DNA of 64,000 nt from Siphonodentalium dalli (GCA_032622095.1 CP136061.1:258760077-258824076); one strand, 5' to 3'; shown: positions 1-12,018, numbered from the stretch's first letter. Notes: generated by a model from the sequence alone, not told the origin. Numbers and translations: made by a program.

Positions 1-545
1 GTTAATAAGGAAACTACTCATCAATGAGTATGTATTAAAGACATGGTTAATAAGGAAACTACTCATCAAGGAGTATTTATTAAAGACATGGTTAATAAGG
101 AAACTACTCATCAAGGAGTATGTATTGATTACGTGGTTAATAAGGAAACTACTCATCAAGTAGTATATATGTATTAATGACATGGTTAATAAGGAAACTA
201 CTCATCAATGAGTATGTATTAAAGACAATGTTAATAAGGAAACTACTCATCAATGAGTATGTATTAAAGACATGGTTAATAAGGAAACTACTCATCAAGG
301 AGTATGTATTAATGACATGGTTAATAAGGAAACTACTCATCAAGTAGTATATATGTATTAAAGACATGGTTAATAAGGAAACTACTCATCAATGAGTATG
401 TATTAAATACATGGTTAATAAGCAAACTACTCACCAAGGAGTATGTATTAAATACATGGTTAATAAGGAAACTACTCATTGAGGAGTATGTATTAAAGAC
501 ATGGTTAATAAGGAAACTACTCATCAAGGAGTATTTATTACAGAC
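1..545. repeat. 45-bp minisatellite, about 12 copies, cut by the window edge
   Basis: Tandem copies of a 45-bp unit beginning GTTAATAAGGAAACTACTC. Each unit carries a short internal palindrome (TACTCATCAATGAGTA) and some units have a few extra bases around GTATATATG. Because 45 is a multiple of three, long open frames arise on both strands with a 15-residue repeat. These are not proteins. The array runs off the left edge, so its full length is unknown. Confidence 0.95.
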
Positions 546-875
546 GAGGGTGCTCGCGGGCAGCAGATGTTCGCGTTTTCAGGAATTCCATTATTTTACG
601 GAATCGGATACCAGCGACTGTCTGCCCTTTACTATATATTTATTTTATTTTTCACTTTGTTTTCTACAAAGGTCCATGTGTTCGTACTTGGTGGAATACC
701 ACACATTTAAATATTGTACCAACCTCGCGTCATATAAGCGATATTCGTGACGAGCATCCTTGTCCACTGCAATGTCATGTACATGTATATCAACATTCTG
801 TGCTGAGTTCACAATTCATCTTGATTGAACAGGATACATTTTTCGTATTTAAATTTAATGTGATGAAAGTCGGGG
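546..875. other. Unannotated spacer
   Basis: Single-copy-looking sequence between the 45-bp minisatellite and a foldback element. Short overlapping open frames of 66 to 69 codons are present but show no recognisable domain, and no splice or promoter context supports them. Confidence 0.5.
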
Positions 876-983
876 TATGACCCACATGTATTTGGCACAA
901 AAGACCCCACCACCCCAAAGACATATATATAATATTGTCTTTGGGATGGTGGGGTCTATTGTGCCATATACATGTGGTATGAC
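876..983. repeat. Foldback element (GGCACAA...ACCCCACC hairpin)
   Basis: Long imperfect inverted repeat. The left arm has CACATGTATTTGGCACAA then GACCCCACCACC; the right arm is its complement ending TACATGTGGTATGAC. The centre is AT-rich. The same core recurs at 3994-4080, so this is a dispersed foldback/MITE family. Confidence 0.75.
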
Positions 984-1024
984 ACAGATAAACCAGCCTC
1001 GTAACTTAGCAATTCGGTCGCATA

Positions 1025-1755
1025 GTGTTCTCGTGCTAGCGCCCTTGAACATTTTGTGGCCGAATCCCTAATATCATCGATGGTGGTTTATCCCTCTCAT
1101 GCTAGCGCCCTCTAACATTATGTGGCCGATCCCTAATATCATCGATGGTGGTTTATATCTATCGTGCTAGCGCCCTCGAACATTATGTGGCCGAATCCCT
1201 AATATCATCGATGGTGGTTTATCCCTCTCGTGCTAGCGCCCTCGAACAGTATGTGGCCGAATCCCTAATTCCATCGATGGTGGTTTATCCCTATCGTGCT
1301 AGCGCCCTCGAACATTATGTGGCCGAATCCCTAATCTCATCGATGGTGGTTTATATCTATCGTGCGAGCGCCCTCGAACATTGTGTGACCGATCCCTAAT
1401 CTCATCGATGGTGGTTTATCCCTATCGTGCTAGCGCCCGCGAACATTGTGTGGCCGAATCCCTAATATCAACGATGGTGGTTTACATCTATCGTGCTAGC
1501 GCCCTCGAACATTGTGTGACCGATCCCTAATCTCATCGATGGTGGTTTATCCCTATCGTGCTAGCGCCCGCGAACATTGTGTGGCCGAATTCCTAATCTC
1601 ATCGATGGTGGTTTATCCCTATCGTGCTAGCGCCCTCGAACATTATGTGGCCGAATCCCTAATATCATCGATGGTGGTGTATATCTATCGTGCTAGCGCC
1701 CTCGAACATTGTGTGGCCGAATCCCTAATCTCATCGATGGTGGTTTATCCCTCAC
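1025..1755. repeat. 66-bp minisatellite, about 11 copies
   Basis: Tandem 66-bp units containing CTAGCGCCCTCGAACATT, then GTGGCCGAATCCCTAAT and ATCGATGGTGGTTTATC. Point variation between copies is modest. The period is a multiple of three, giving artefactual 22-residue repeat frames. Two further units lie at 15432-15548, next to a retrotransposon 3' end, where the downstream flank is also duplicated. Confidence 0.95.
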
Positions 1756-1869
1756 GTATGCATGATTGACATGTGTTTATTTCTAAGACACAACAGTTGA
1801 TCGCAAGGAATGTTCAGTATCTAATTTATGGAAATATATTGGTGAAAACTAGACACGTTTGACTAATAC
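1756..1869. other. Left part of a paralogous segment (copy 1)
   Basis: Flank of the 66-bp array that aligns closely with 15549-15667 (for example GATCGCAAGGAATGT and TCTAATTTATGGAAATAT in both). In copy 1 it is interrupted at 1870 by a 3.3-kb insertion and resumes at 5203. Confidence 0.85.
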
Positions 1870-2147
1870 AGGGCCCAGTTTCACGAAGCAAGGTCTTAAG
1901 ATGGACTTAATCTAAGATGTAAGGTGGATCTTATGATGTTACTTTTCCGTTTCACGAACGCTTTTCATAAAACAATCTTAAGTCCATCTTAAGTATATAT
2001 AGAAAGTTAATTTCCCACGCTTTTAGACTGGCTCTCGACAGTCTATTACAGATATGCGCAGAAAAATATTGGTTACGTGTATTCTATATGCCAAGGTACA
2101 TTGCCTGGTGATATATAATAGGGCGTGTCTACGCACAATTATGATAT

Positions 2148-2201
2148 TGCAATGAAAGGGTTGATAATCAGAATAGTGACTGGTGCATACTGCATGCATG
2201 G
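2148..2201. repeat. 54-bp direct repeat, left copy
   Basis: Starts TGCAATGAAAGGG and ends CTGCATGCATGG. It lies immediately left of the element at 2202-3338 and is repeated almost exactly at 3339-3392 on the other side. Confidence 0.85.
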
Positions 2202-3338
2202 TAGTGTTCGGTATTCGACGGATTTCGGTATTCGAATATTCGGTTCGAATAACGAGCAAATATTCGAATAGTATTCGAATATTTAGATCAATTATAAAAT
2301 TATATAGATAACATATTTTGGAACCAATTTATTATTTAATGAAATAGCATATTTATCCATGCACATGCTATACGCAAAAAAAAGAGAGAAAAAAAAGTAT
2401 GTTGGCTTTATACCAAGAGTTTATCTGTTTATGAAGTTCAAGTGGTCAATGTCTCATGCATGGTTCCACAAGTTGGTCGTAGTGCCACAATAACTAAGAA
2501 CATGATCTGGATTGAGCTTGTATGTTGCCTTTTTAGTTTTGCCATCCAACGTGAAGTGAGTCCATATATCTGATTTATTCAAACTTGACGCCATATTATA
2601 CACACAAGTGACAACGCGCAAACTAAACAAAACGATGCCTTACAGCACTGTGGGGGAACTAATCCTGGCGATTTGGTTCTCTACCGAGCTATATCTACAT
2701 TCTCTACCGAGCAAAGTTTGCGGACGGCATATACTAATTTACCTAAGGAAGAGAATCGAGTTATTCGCAGAGAACCGAGCGCTCGGTAGATAATCGGAGT
2801 CCTCAGCAGAGAATCGGAAAATAAAAAGTCAATTTCTGTGTATTTTTTAACTTTTGTTTACACACATGTCTAGTGACTATAATTTCACAGTAGCTCTGTG
2901 AAACCCACGAAACACTGTTCTAATGCTGTTGATTTTTACGTTTTATGCCGCGATTGATCGATAGAGAATCGGAATCGTCGCTAAAAATGCTCACAAAACT
3001 CGGTAGAGAACCAACTATCTAGGAGTAGTTCCCCCACAGTGGCTTACAGGTCCGCTTCCTATGACCACATGCAAGCACGGTCTGGTTTACACCTAGCCAA
3101 TAAAATTATTTCGACGTCATGACGCCAATCAAATCAGAACGTTACAGTTACGTCATATTAATTCGTTTATGGTCAGTGGAAAATAGACTATACTTTTAAC
3201 AGATCCTCAGACTAATAACAAACCAGGAAACAATTACCCGGAGATTATTCTCGAATATTCGAATAGTCAAATAATTATTCAAATATACGAATATTTATTT
3301 TTACGAGCGAATATTCGAACATTCAGACCGAACACTAA
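2202..3338. mobile_element. hAT-like TIR element, TAGTGTTCGG ends
   Basis: Terminal inverted repeats TAGTGTTCGG and CCGAACACTA, followed inside by dense TATTCGAATATTCG motifs at both ends (2215-2285 and 3248-3325). The end motif is typical of hAT-type MITEs (established knowledge, superfamily only tentative). No transposase frame. A smaller element is nested at 2646-3041. Confidence 0.65.
2646..3041. mobile_element. Nested 396-bp hAT-like MITE
   Basis: Terminal inverted repeats CACTGTGGGGGAACTA and TAGTTCCCCCACAGTG match perfectly. The flanks CCTTACAG (2638-2645) and GCTTACAG (3042-3049) form an 8-bp target duplication with one mismatch, as expected for hAT. The interior carries repeated GGTAGAGAACC / GAGAATCGGA motifs in both orientations. 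There is no coding capacity. Confidence 0.8.
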
Positions 3339-3392
3339 TGCAATGAAAGGGCGATAATCAGAATAGTGACTGGTGCATACTGCATGCATGGG
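3339..3392. repeat. 54-bp direct repeat, right copy
   Basis: Near-identical to 2148-2201; the main differences fall around AAGGGC versus AAGGGTT. Confidence 0.85.
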
Positions 3393-3993
3393 CGCGCCTT
3401 TTAACATGTTTTCGTGTCAGATTCCAAACATAGCTACATGCTTCCAATACCTATTATATACAAACAGAACGAGCCCCAATATATTATTTAAATTATTAAA
3501 GGGACTTATATATACTCTGGAGGTGAACCTTCACCTATAGCACATTCCACTAAGACCAGGGCACATGTTAGCCCCTTTCGGTTTGCTGGTATTAGGTTCT
3601 AATACATTATACGTCCTTGTAGCATGTATAGTACTAGGCAACCGAATATTTCCCCACAATGGCATGCACGCGCAATACACCACGCCGGAAGAGCCGAACT
3701 AAACGCTCTATATTACATTCCAAGTTTTCAACTGTCATGGAATACTGATACAAAACGCTCGTTATGTATATTACTGTAATGTGAATAGTACTTCATACCA
3801 TGCTCCAAATAGACTTATTTCCAATCTGAGACAGAATTGTAGATGCCATATATAAATGACGTTAATGCCACCAGCACTGCTTATGTTGACAAATATGCTA
3901 AACGCATGTTATAATTAATAAACTGCGTGTAAACTTTGAAAACATACGCACATGGTCACGGTGAATGACAATTTTTGCATAGATGTTTTTACA
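3393..3993. other. AT-rich interior of the 3.3-kb insertion
   Basis: No open frame of note, no tandem repeat and no recognisable end motif. Probably internal sequence of the non-autonomous element at 1870-5202. Confidence 0.4.
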
Positions 3994-4123
3994 GGTCCCT
4001 GGCACAATAGACCCCCACCACCAAAAGACATATATACATGTATGTCTTTGTGTGGTGGTGGGTCTATTGTGTCAGGGACCTATGTCGTTGGGTGGTGGGT
4101 CCAGTGTGCCAGGCACCTGTATA
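3994..4123. repeat. Foldback element, second copy of the GGCACAATAGACCCC family
   Basis: Hairpin arms GGTCCCTGGCACAATAGA and TCTATTGTGTCAGGGACC enclose AAAGACATATATA. A third partial arm (GGGTGGTGGGTCC, TGTGCCAGGCACCTG) follows at 4081-4123, suggesting an additional inserted or duplicated half-element. Same family as 876-983. Confidence 0.75.
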
Positions 4124-4352
4124 TGTTTTGATAAAATCAAGGCGATGACTTTTAGTAAAGAGCGTGTATAATTAACAACACGTGAATAGATGGTTCATAA
4201 TTATGTTATATATATATGCGATATTTTTTTATTTCGTAGTTAATACAAATGTGATGAAGATGTAATAAATGTTATACATTGGAATTTGGATCTGAGATTC
4301 ACGTCGGTGAATCACGATAAAATATCCAGGCTTGTTATGTGTTGTTATCCTG

Positions 4353-4553
4353 CCGATATATATATCGGGTACATATACGTTATTATTATCAAAATATGGT
4401 ATAGCATCGACACATTTAACATATATATGTCTTTACACCCCCCCCCCCATCCGATATATATATTGGGTACATATACGTTATTATTATCCAAATATGGTAT
4501 AGCATCGACACATTTAACATATATATGACTTTACCCCCCCCCCCCCCCCACCC
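4353..4553. repeat. About 100-bp tandem duplication with poly-C ends
   Basis: Two copies share GGGTACATATACGTTATT and GGTATAGCATCGACACATT, each ending in a run of C (near 4438 and 4535). The C runs are probably where slippage or unequal exchange joined the copies. Confidence 0.85.
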
Positions 4554-4559
4554 CAGCTA

Positions 4560-5060
4560 GGAGAGTATGGTTTAAAACATACCTGTTGCAATCATATTAT
4601 AACCTAATAATATAGAAAAGAAAGCATAGTATTATAATAATAGCCGACATAAGAATTTATCAAACAGCTGAGTAACAGTCATTCACTATTATGTTCGGAA
4701 AATTGTCACAACATGATTACTATCTACTGTACGACTCACAACATGATTACTGTCTACTGTACGACTGTGTGATTTGAATCGCAAACAATGTCCAAGTCTA
4801 GGCAAATATATTATTTTTGTTACAGCAATTAGAAATGTATAGTCCGGCCTTGGCGGTTTACAGTTAGTATATAGTGCATGTATGGACACCGGTCACACCC
4901 CGCTAATCGCACAACCACTGGTCACGTACCTGCTATAGTGTGTCAGTTGGTTATTAATTACTATCATTTCTGAAATATCCCTCAAGATGTTAAATTTATA
5001 TTATAATAACATACACGAACAAGATCCCATCCATATTTCCGATAAAAGGCGGAATATAAC
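4560..5060. other. Unannotated AT-rich spacer inside the 3.3-kb insertion
   Basis: Contains only a short direct repeat (CACAACATGATTACT near 4707 and 4738). No coding or structural signal was found. Confidence 0.4.
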
Positions 5061-5336
5061 TTCGGTATTAACTTTAAGATTATCTTAAGACACCTCACAT
5101 CAGACTTAAAGTTAAGACCAAAGTTAAGACCATATTAAGTTTGAACTTATGACCATCTTAAGTCCCAACTATGTCATAAGTTGCATTCATGAAACTGGGC
5201 CCTGGGATTCAAATGGGAAGAACTAACTCTTGTTTCGATTAAGGTTCTGCAGTTATAACTGAAACGTTTGAGGAGACATTTACGAAATGCGGATAATATA
5301 ATTCACTTTAAAACATGACTCAAAACAAGAGTTATC

Positions 5337-5576
5337 TATTAACCCTTCCATGACTGGAGTTACCTCCCTTATTAACCCTTCCATGACTGGAGTTACCTCC
5401 CTTATTAACCCTTCCATGACTGGAGTTACCTCCCTTATTAACCCTTCCATGACTGGAGTTACCTCCCTTATTAACCCTTCCATGACTGGAGTTACCTCCC
5501 TTATTAACCTTCCATGACTGGATTTACCTCCCTTATTAACCCTTCCATGACTGGAGTTACCTCCCTTAATCCCGTT
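5337..5576. repeat. 33-bp minisatellite, about 7 copies
   Basis: Units of TTAACCCTTCCATGACTG plus GAGTTACCTCCCTTA. In the paralogous segment near 15808 there is only a single diverged unit, so the array expanded after the duplication, or contracted in the other copy. Confidence 0.95.
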
Positions 5577-5640
5577 GCCAATGCATTCTCTTATATATGA
5601 GATTCTCCCAGACTGGCATATATAAGAGAATGCATTAGCC
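5577..5640. repeat. CCAATGCATTCTCTTATA hairpin, diverged copy
   Basis: Inverted repeat GCCAATGCATTCTC ... GAGAATGCATTAGCC with a TATATA-rich stem. It is related to the seven 69-bp hairpins between 41 and 61 kb but is shorter and has a different loop. Its paralogue is at 15854-15916. Confidence 0.85.
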
Positions 5641-5907
5641 TAACAATATTTAACTTGACTTTGCAGTTGAGTTGTTTTCGGCAGATGCCGGGTAGGATGG
5701 TCAGCATACAGTTATGTTTACTCTCTCTTGGTGTGACCACTACACCCCCCCCCCCCCAAACTTGATCCAAGCTGCAAAATAGGGATTTTTGCCACAATTA
5801 ATTTATGGTTATTTTCCCGAGTTTGCAGAGAATGCCCTTTTTTGCGGAAAAGTGCCCTTTTTGTAGGCTCTGCCCCCCTGCCGTTGGATGCTTCCGGCGC
5901 CCCTGGC

Positions 5908-6050
5908 CACAGGTCTCCAGAACAAACATTTACCACAACCTCAATAAAACTTAATCCTACCCTATCGGATTATTTGGGTTGGGGCATCGACGTTAAATAT
6001 AGATCGATGGTTGGGGTAACCCGGGTAAATTTTGGTTCTGGAGACCTGTG
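5908..6050. mobile_element. 143-bp MITE-like inverted repeat
   Basis: Ends CACAGGTCTCCAGAAC and GTTCTGGAGACCTGTG are perfect 16-bp inverted repeats. The element lies in the part of copy 1 that has no counterpart in copy 2, consistent with a later insertion. No clear target duplication. Confidence 0.6.
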
Positions 6051-6177
6051 CTTTTTGCAGTAATGTACCCTCTGGAGTGTGGGGGGGATCTGTTCCCAGG
6101 GACGTGCTTATAGAGGGTCTCAGTTCGGGGGGTGTCCACCTTCGGACTGCAACTGCACCCCCCCCCCCCCCCCCCCA

Positions 6178-6500
6178 TCGAATAATGCAGAATGATATGT
6201 AACCTACAACAGTCTCAAAGTGTGCGATTTCTTCACATTATGTGTCGAAGGTGGCAGCGGTAAGTCTTGCGTAGGGGACTGAACTCTGCATGTAGCTGGA
6301 ACTTTACTTTGTGAGACAGACATTCTTTTTTTTTACATGCGAAGCTCCCTATTTTATATAAGGGGAATAACTCTATTGGCGCCTACTCGATCGTCGTGAA
6401 TTTAGAGTTATTCCTCCTCATATATAACTATTCTTTATCATTGAAGGAGATAACCTTGCTGGCGTTTTCACGAATTTCCAGATATACATTCGATACAGAA
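6178..6500. other. Paralogous segment, copy 1, distal part
   Basis: Aligns with 16160-16497 (shared AATAATGCAGAATGA, TTCTTCACATTATGTGT, TAAGGGGAATAAC, CACGAATTTCCAGAT). No coding signal. Similarity ends where copy 2 enters the 32-bp minisatellite. Confidence 0.8.
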
Positions 6501-7800
6501 CGATGAGAGATTAATGCATATTTAACCGACTATAACACTCAACTCAGAAATGGGATTATAAAACATATCTAACACCCATATAGGACTTCACAAAAACGAC
6601 AAACTGGATTACGGCCTATCGATCAGCGCTGTATAGTTGATGGCATCAGTGGTGTATATTTATTTCTCAGTACACTGTATCACAGATCCCTTCGCATTAT
6701 ACACAACACCGAAAACATCAACCAAGCATCATTGCTTTCCTGTATACTTTAGCACCCGTGAATCCGTAACGAAAACGAATCAACTTCAATGTGTTTCGTT
6801 TATTGTTTTGCGTGTAGCTTATTTGTCTTCCCGGTCATTGTGAACTATCGCAAATATCCTATGAGTACATGACCATTTATTGGACCAAAATATTGGAAAT
6901 AAAGAGCATTTTCTTACAAAATTGCATATGTTTTAGACGAAAAAGTTGTTAATTTCTACATTGGTCATTGTGTATGTACATGTAAAACTGGAATACTGTA
7001 TATTGGAAACAAGGGTTAATATAATCAGAAACCTGATTCTAGTTCACTTTCTGAAACACCACACATAACTTGACATAATATAAATAAAATGGCACTTTTG
7101 GCCTGTACCTTCCAATATGACAAACTTGTGTCACCAAGTCACTACACTTTATATACTAGTGAGCATGTTGTCCACCAAAATAGACTTATCGGGAAAGAAC
7201 TTATTTTATATGTGGACGTTTACAGCTGTTCTTTCCCTCGACGTCTTCGAACTCAAAACCAAGTTAGCACAGATATTGACGCATGTCACCGCAGATATTA
7301 CCTCTTCAAAATACCATTCTCTCTTAAATTATCTACAAATACACAAGTCTTACCTGTAGCAGAGATAGTATACTCACATATATTGTGATATAACATATTT
7401 GTTAATTCAAACGCAGAGTGTAAATCATATCATTTTGAAAATAAACAATTGCAACGACGTCAAGCTTATGCCAGGCAAATTTGAATACTCGTATAAATCA
7501 AGATATAATGTACTATGCAGATCTGGAAATATTAACAGGGTTAAATTGTTGTCATTTATAGTTAGAAGATTAGTTTTTTTTTCGTAGATATTAAATAACC
7601 TTAATATGGCCTGTTTGTCCGATTTTGTTGACATTTTCATCGAACTCCTGTTCGTGTCCAAATCATGCCACTAACATTTCTTTATAAAAAATAAACGCGT
7701 TTGTTCTTAGTAAGCAATATTTGAAGGGATATATAATTTATTTTATTATCACTGAAATGCAAATTGATTATTTGTAAAAAGTGCGATAGCCTATACTTTA
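6501..7800. other. Unannotated AT-rich region
   Basis: Short open frames up to 99 codons (for example 7089-7388) occur but overlap in several frames, lack recognisable domains and have no supporting splice structure. No repeat family was recognised here. Confidence 0.4.
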
Positions 7801-7804
7801 AATT

Positions 7805-9850
7805 ATGCTCCAAATCTTGAATACTGACTCATTAATCTCATAATTTTCACAAGTGTGAATTTATCATGTAAATGTAAAGGACAGCATACTGTCCAAAGTA
7901 TATGTATAAACTTTTCAAAACAAAACCTTTATTTCATATACCAACCATATGACTTTAAAAAGTTGAATTATTTTCACTTCATATATATGTACACATTAAT
8001 CATTAAAATGTGTGCAACTGATGTATAAATATATAATACAACATATCTCCAATGTATAAGTATATGTATTAACTTTTCAATACAAAGCATTCACTTCTTA
8101 TACTGTAACCAACCATATGTCTTTGAAAAGTGAAAAAAAAAAATGTAAATGTGAATTAACCTATTATCAAAACTATCTGCCTAATCATTAAAATGACATA
8201 TGTATGTATGTATATGTGTGTATATGTCCAAACATGTATACATGTATATGTATGGGTGTGTATATTCTCCAAATCTTGAATACTGACTCACTAATCTCAT
8301 ACTTTTCACAAGTGTGAATTTATCATGTAAATGTATAGGACAGCATACTGTCCAAAGTATATGTATACACTTTTCAAAACAAAACCTTTATTTCATATAC
8401 CAACCATATGACTTTAAAAAGCTAAACATGTAAATGAGAATTACTTTATTCTCTAAATTGTATGAACAAACTTTGAAATGATTTAGATATATATTCACAA
8501 GTATCGTATACTTGCATATGAGGATATTTTAATTAGCATATTACCCAAAGTGCCTTACTTTGAGATACAGAAATAAACCTATACTGTTCGGCATTGTGTC
8601 CTCATTGATAACACATCATTTTATTCCAAATCAAAATATCCCTGAATGTGATATTGAACATTGACACATTAATCTCATACATTTAAAAGGTGTGCAACTG
8701 ATGTATAAATATATAATACAACATATCTCCAATGTATAAGTATATGTATTAACTTTTCAATACAAAGCATTCACTTCTTATACTGTAACCAACCATATAT
8801 CTTTGAAAAGTGGAAAAAAAAAAATGTAAATGTGAATTAACCTATTATCAAAACTATCTGCCAAAACATTAAAATGACATATGTATACATGTATATGTGT
8901 GTATATGTGCAAGCATGTATACATGTATATGTATGTGTATGTGTATTCTCCAAATCTTGAATACTGACTCATTAATCTCATACTTTTCACAAGTGTGAAT
9001 TTATCATGTAAATGTAAAGAACAGCATACTGTCCAAAGTATATGTATAAACTTTTCAAAACAAAACCTTTATTTCATATACCAACCATATGACTTTAAAA
9101 AGCTAAACATGTAAATGAGAATTAATTTATTCTCTAAAATGTTTTGAAATGATTTAGATATATATTCACAAGTAACGTATACTTGCATATGTGGTGTGAA
9201 ATTATCAAGTAAATTATCAAGTAATTATAAATGTGCCTTTAAAAAGTTAAACATGTAAATGAGAATTAACTTATTCTCCAAAATGTTTGCATAAATTTTT
9301 AAATGACTAGAAGTTAAATTATTTTCAATTTGTCCTTCCATCTACTGCTCCCATTTTGCACTTCCCCAACTCTTGAATATTGACACATTAATCTCATACA
9401 TGTCAAATGTGTGGAATTGATGTGTAAACGTATACGACAGCATACTATCCAAAGTACACGTATTAACTTTTCAAATTAAAACATTTACATCATATACCAG
9501 TTATATGTCTTTGCACGATGATAAAAATGTAAATGTGAATTAATTTATTCTGCTAAATATCTGCATATGCATTGAAGCGACATATATGTATGTGTATGTC
9601 CATGTGTGTATCTATATGTCTGTATGCACATGGATGTATGCATATACTTATGTATGGGTATGTTTATTCCCCAAATCTTGAATACTGACTCATTAAGATC
9701 ATACATTTCACAAGTTTGAAATTATCATGTAAGCATAAAAGACAGCATACTGTCTAAGGTATATGTATACATTTCTCAAAACAAAACCTTATTTCATATA
9801 CCAAACATATGCCTAAAAAAAAAAATGTCAGCATAAACTTTGAAATGATT
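7805..9850. repeat. Diverged AT-rich repeat block with a 680-bp tandem duplication
   Basis: A module containing CTTGAATACTGACTCATTAA, CAGCATACTGTCCAAAGTAT and TTTCATATACCAACCATATG recurs starting near 7815, 8275, 8954, 9372 and 9676. A second module (GTGTGCAACTGATGTATAAA) occurs at 8010 and 8692. Spacings of both modules give a 680-bp duplication covering about 8010-8690 and 8690-9370. TATG/TGTA microsatellites sit between modules. No protein is encoded. Confidence 0.8.
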
Positions 9851-11400
9851 TAGATATATACTCACAAGTGTCGTATAGTTACATATGTGGATGTTTAAAT
9901 TTGCATATTACCCAAAGTACTTTAATTTGCAAACAGACTCAAAATATACTGCCCTGTATCTCTCCAAAACTCGAATATCTACTCATATTGATATCTTACA
10001 CTTGAAAATTTGTGAAATTAACATAACTATTTATAAAACATCCTACTGTTCAAAGTATGTGTTTCAACCTTTCAAATCAAAACGTTTATTTCATATGCCA
10101 ATTCATGTCTTTAAAAAGTCAAACGTGAATTGTCGTACTCTCTAAAGTGTCTGGCATACAATGATTACTAAAATATTCATACTAATACATTATTCTGTAC
10201 TAGTCGTGCTATATGACTGATATACTCATCTGTGGATTTACAGGTATGTCAAACTCATTCAAAATTATTCCTTGGTACACTATGTCATGTCTATATGTTA
10301 CGGATAATATGTAATCGCCTCTAAATCACATCTAAATCACACCATGATTAGACAACCTAATTGAAATGTATAACCCCATAAATGTAGTAACAATATGGAT
10401 TCTTGTGCCCAGTGTATGTGCTACACGTAACGTTTCGTAGTTTCTAAACCTCTCCATGAATTCCTAAAATCGTCCAACTATTTTTGTTTTAACATAGCTT
10501 GAGTGGAATGCCAATATTCAACAGGTACCAATATGCAATCGATCACATAACTGCAAACTATACTTACACAGGAATTCTAAATTGGTCCTTAAAGGACTTA
10601 TTCGCTCTAGAAACTACAAAACGCAATCGGAAAGCCCTCACTGTTGTGATTAAAATGATCCAAGTCCCATTCCGATCGCATAATAAATAACCCGTAAAAT
10701 AAATAAATAATACCAGCACCGGTATCGGAGATTTCCGTGACTAAACTACGAGTGACGTACTTGTGGGGAGCGAATTATAAACACAGATTCGGAGCCGGAG
10801 TTTATTATGCAGACTACGAGGACGTAATCGTGCGTCAGCCGATACTAAAATGCGGAGTCGTATGTGCGCGTGTGGTGTATAGATTACGTTACGCGTTGGA
10901 CGTTTATCTGGAATAGAAGACAATAACTATCTGAATAAAGTAATTAATAGCCCCTAGAATGATTGTTGTTTTTGTAGCCAGTAATAATTAACATGCCGGC
11001 ACATGTCTGTTTTTGGTAAATAGATGGCAGTAATAGTGCTTTGATTGTCTCGCGTATTCACTCGGTGATTTGTAATCACTCAGTGACTATTCATCAGTGT
11101 CAGTCGCGAACTTGTTTGCACTCTAATATGCCACAAAGTGAATAGAAAGAATTCGAACATTATCTCTCTGGTCATATATACATATATAAGAAGCGCCCAA
11201 ATTTATATAAACACTGGGCTGAATAATGTTAACTCTATTTATGAGCCTTTGTTTTGTGTTTGTTTGTTGTTTTACTTTCGATATAAATATCCCGAGTATC
11301 TGTCATCTCCACATATTCCAAGATGGCTAGTAGATGTAGTGTGTTCAGTTGTGGGCGGGCTAGCGATCCATTATTTAGTACCTCCAAAAAGACAACACAG
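9851..11400. other. Unannotated region
   Basis: AT-rich sequence with short open frames (up to 89 codons) that show no family features. No repeat ends, tRNA or structural motif was recognised. Confidence 0.4.
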
Positions 11401-11407
11401 TCCGTAA

Positions 11408-11580
11408 TTTAGAACGCTCTTTATTGTCTACCGCTTTTGGGAGACGGAAGCATGGACGCTCTTCATATTTAATTGTCACAATACCACATACAAAATCACC
11501 CATGACATTGAAATAGAGCACGTTCATAATTGAGAACGCTCTTTATTGTCTGCACCGCGACGAAAACATGGACATTAACA
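11408..11580. repeat. Short direct repeat with the GAACGCTCTTTATT motif
   Basis: GAACGCTCTTTATTGTCT occurs at about 11412 and again at about 11534, about 120 bp apart, each followed by a CATGGAC block. The same short motif is seen near 20518, and in reverse complement within the Helitron-like array. Confidence 0.6.
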
Positions 11581-11971
11581 GCAGTCTTTATAAGAACGAT
11601 TTCTACCATAGTTTAAACCATTGTATCCGATCGCATTTTGACCACCACTGTCCCACACAACCAGCGTTCAAGTGTGTCAATCCAATACAAGCACGAACCT
11701 CACGGGCAAAGGTCAATGCCGATTGACACGGATTATTAAGTGTTGATAAAGTAACCAAAACTCGGTCAATTTTATGTCTGTGTATCGAATCGCACAAACT
11801 GGATACCAGAAGTCCCACAACTGATTGTAATTGATGCAAGCGAACTGTGGATGACTGTATGATCCTTATGTTATATGGTACATACAAACATATAGACCTA
11901 CTAATATATAATTATTTAAGATAGTGGTCATGCTTCCTCAGAACTGATGCTGGTGGGTCGAGCTGATACTG

Positions 11972-11974
<3 letters not shown>

Positions 11975-12018
<44 letters not shown>

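Larger units (their letters stand above)
1870..5202. mobile_element. 3.33-kb insertion with GGGCCC-type terminal inverted repeats
   Basis: The ends are inverted: AGGGCCCAGTTTCACGAA on the left and TTCATGAAACTGGGCCC on the right. Both ends have subterminal CTTAAG-rich inverted motifs such as TTAAGATGGACTTAA. The paralogous segment at 15661-15675 reads straight through (TTAATAC joined to TGGGATTC), so it is an empty site and fixes the boundaries to within a base. No target-site duplication is visible. No transposase frame is present, so it is non-autonomous or decayed. It contains nested elements at 2202-3338 and 3994-4123. The superfamily is not assigned. Confidence 0.8.
5203..5780. other. Paralogous segment, copy 1, right part
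   Basis: Aligns with 15668-16045: shared blocks include GTTTGAGGAGACATTT, TGAGTTGTTTTCGGC and GATGCCGGGTAGGATGGTC. It contains an expanded 33-bp array and a hairpin also present in copy 2. Alignment is lost at about 5780 and resumes at 6178. Confidence 0.85.

Noticed and set aside
149-527. Open frames with a 15-residue repeat on the minus strand
   Set aside because: They are translations of the 45-bp minisatellite; the period is a multiple of three and composition does not suggest a protein.
1-1755. CRISPR-like look of regularly repeated units
   Set aside because: Units are contiguous tandem repeats without variable spacers, in a eukaryotic context.
1145-1769. Open frames with a 22-residue repeat on the plus strand
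   Set aside because: Products of the 66-bp minisatellite, interrupted by stops in several units.
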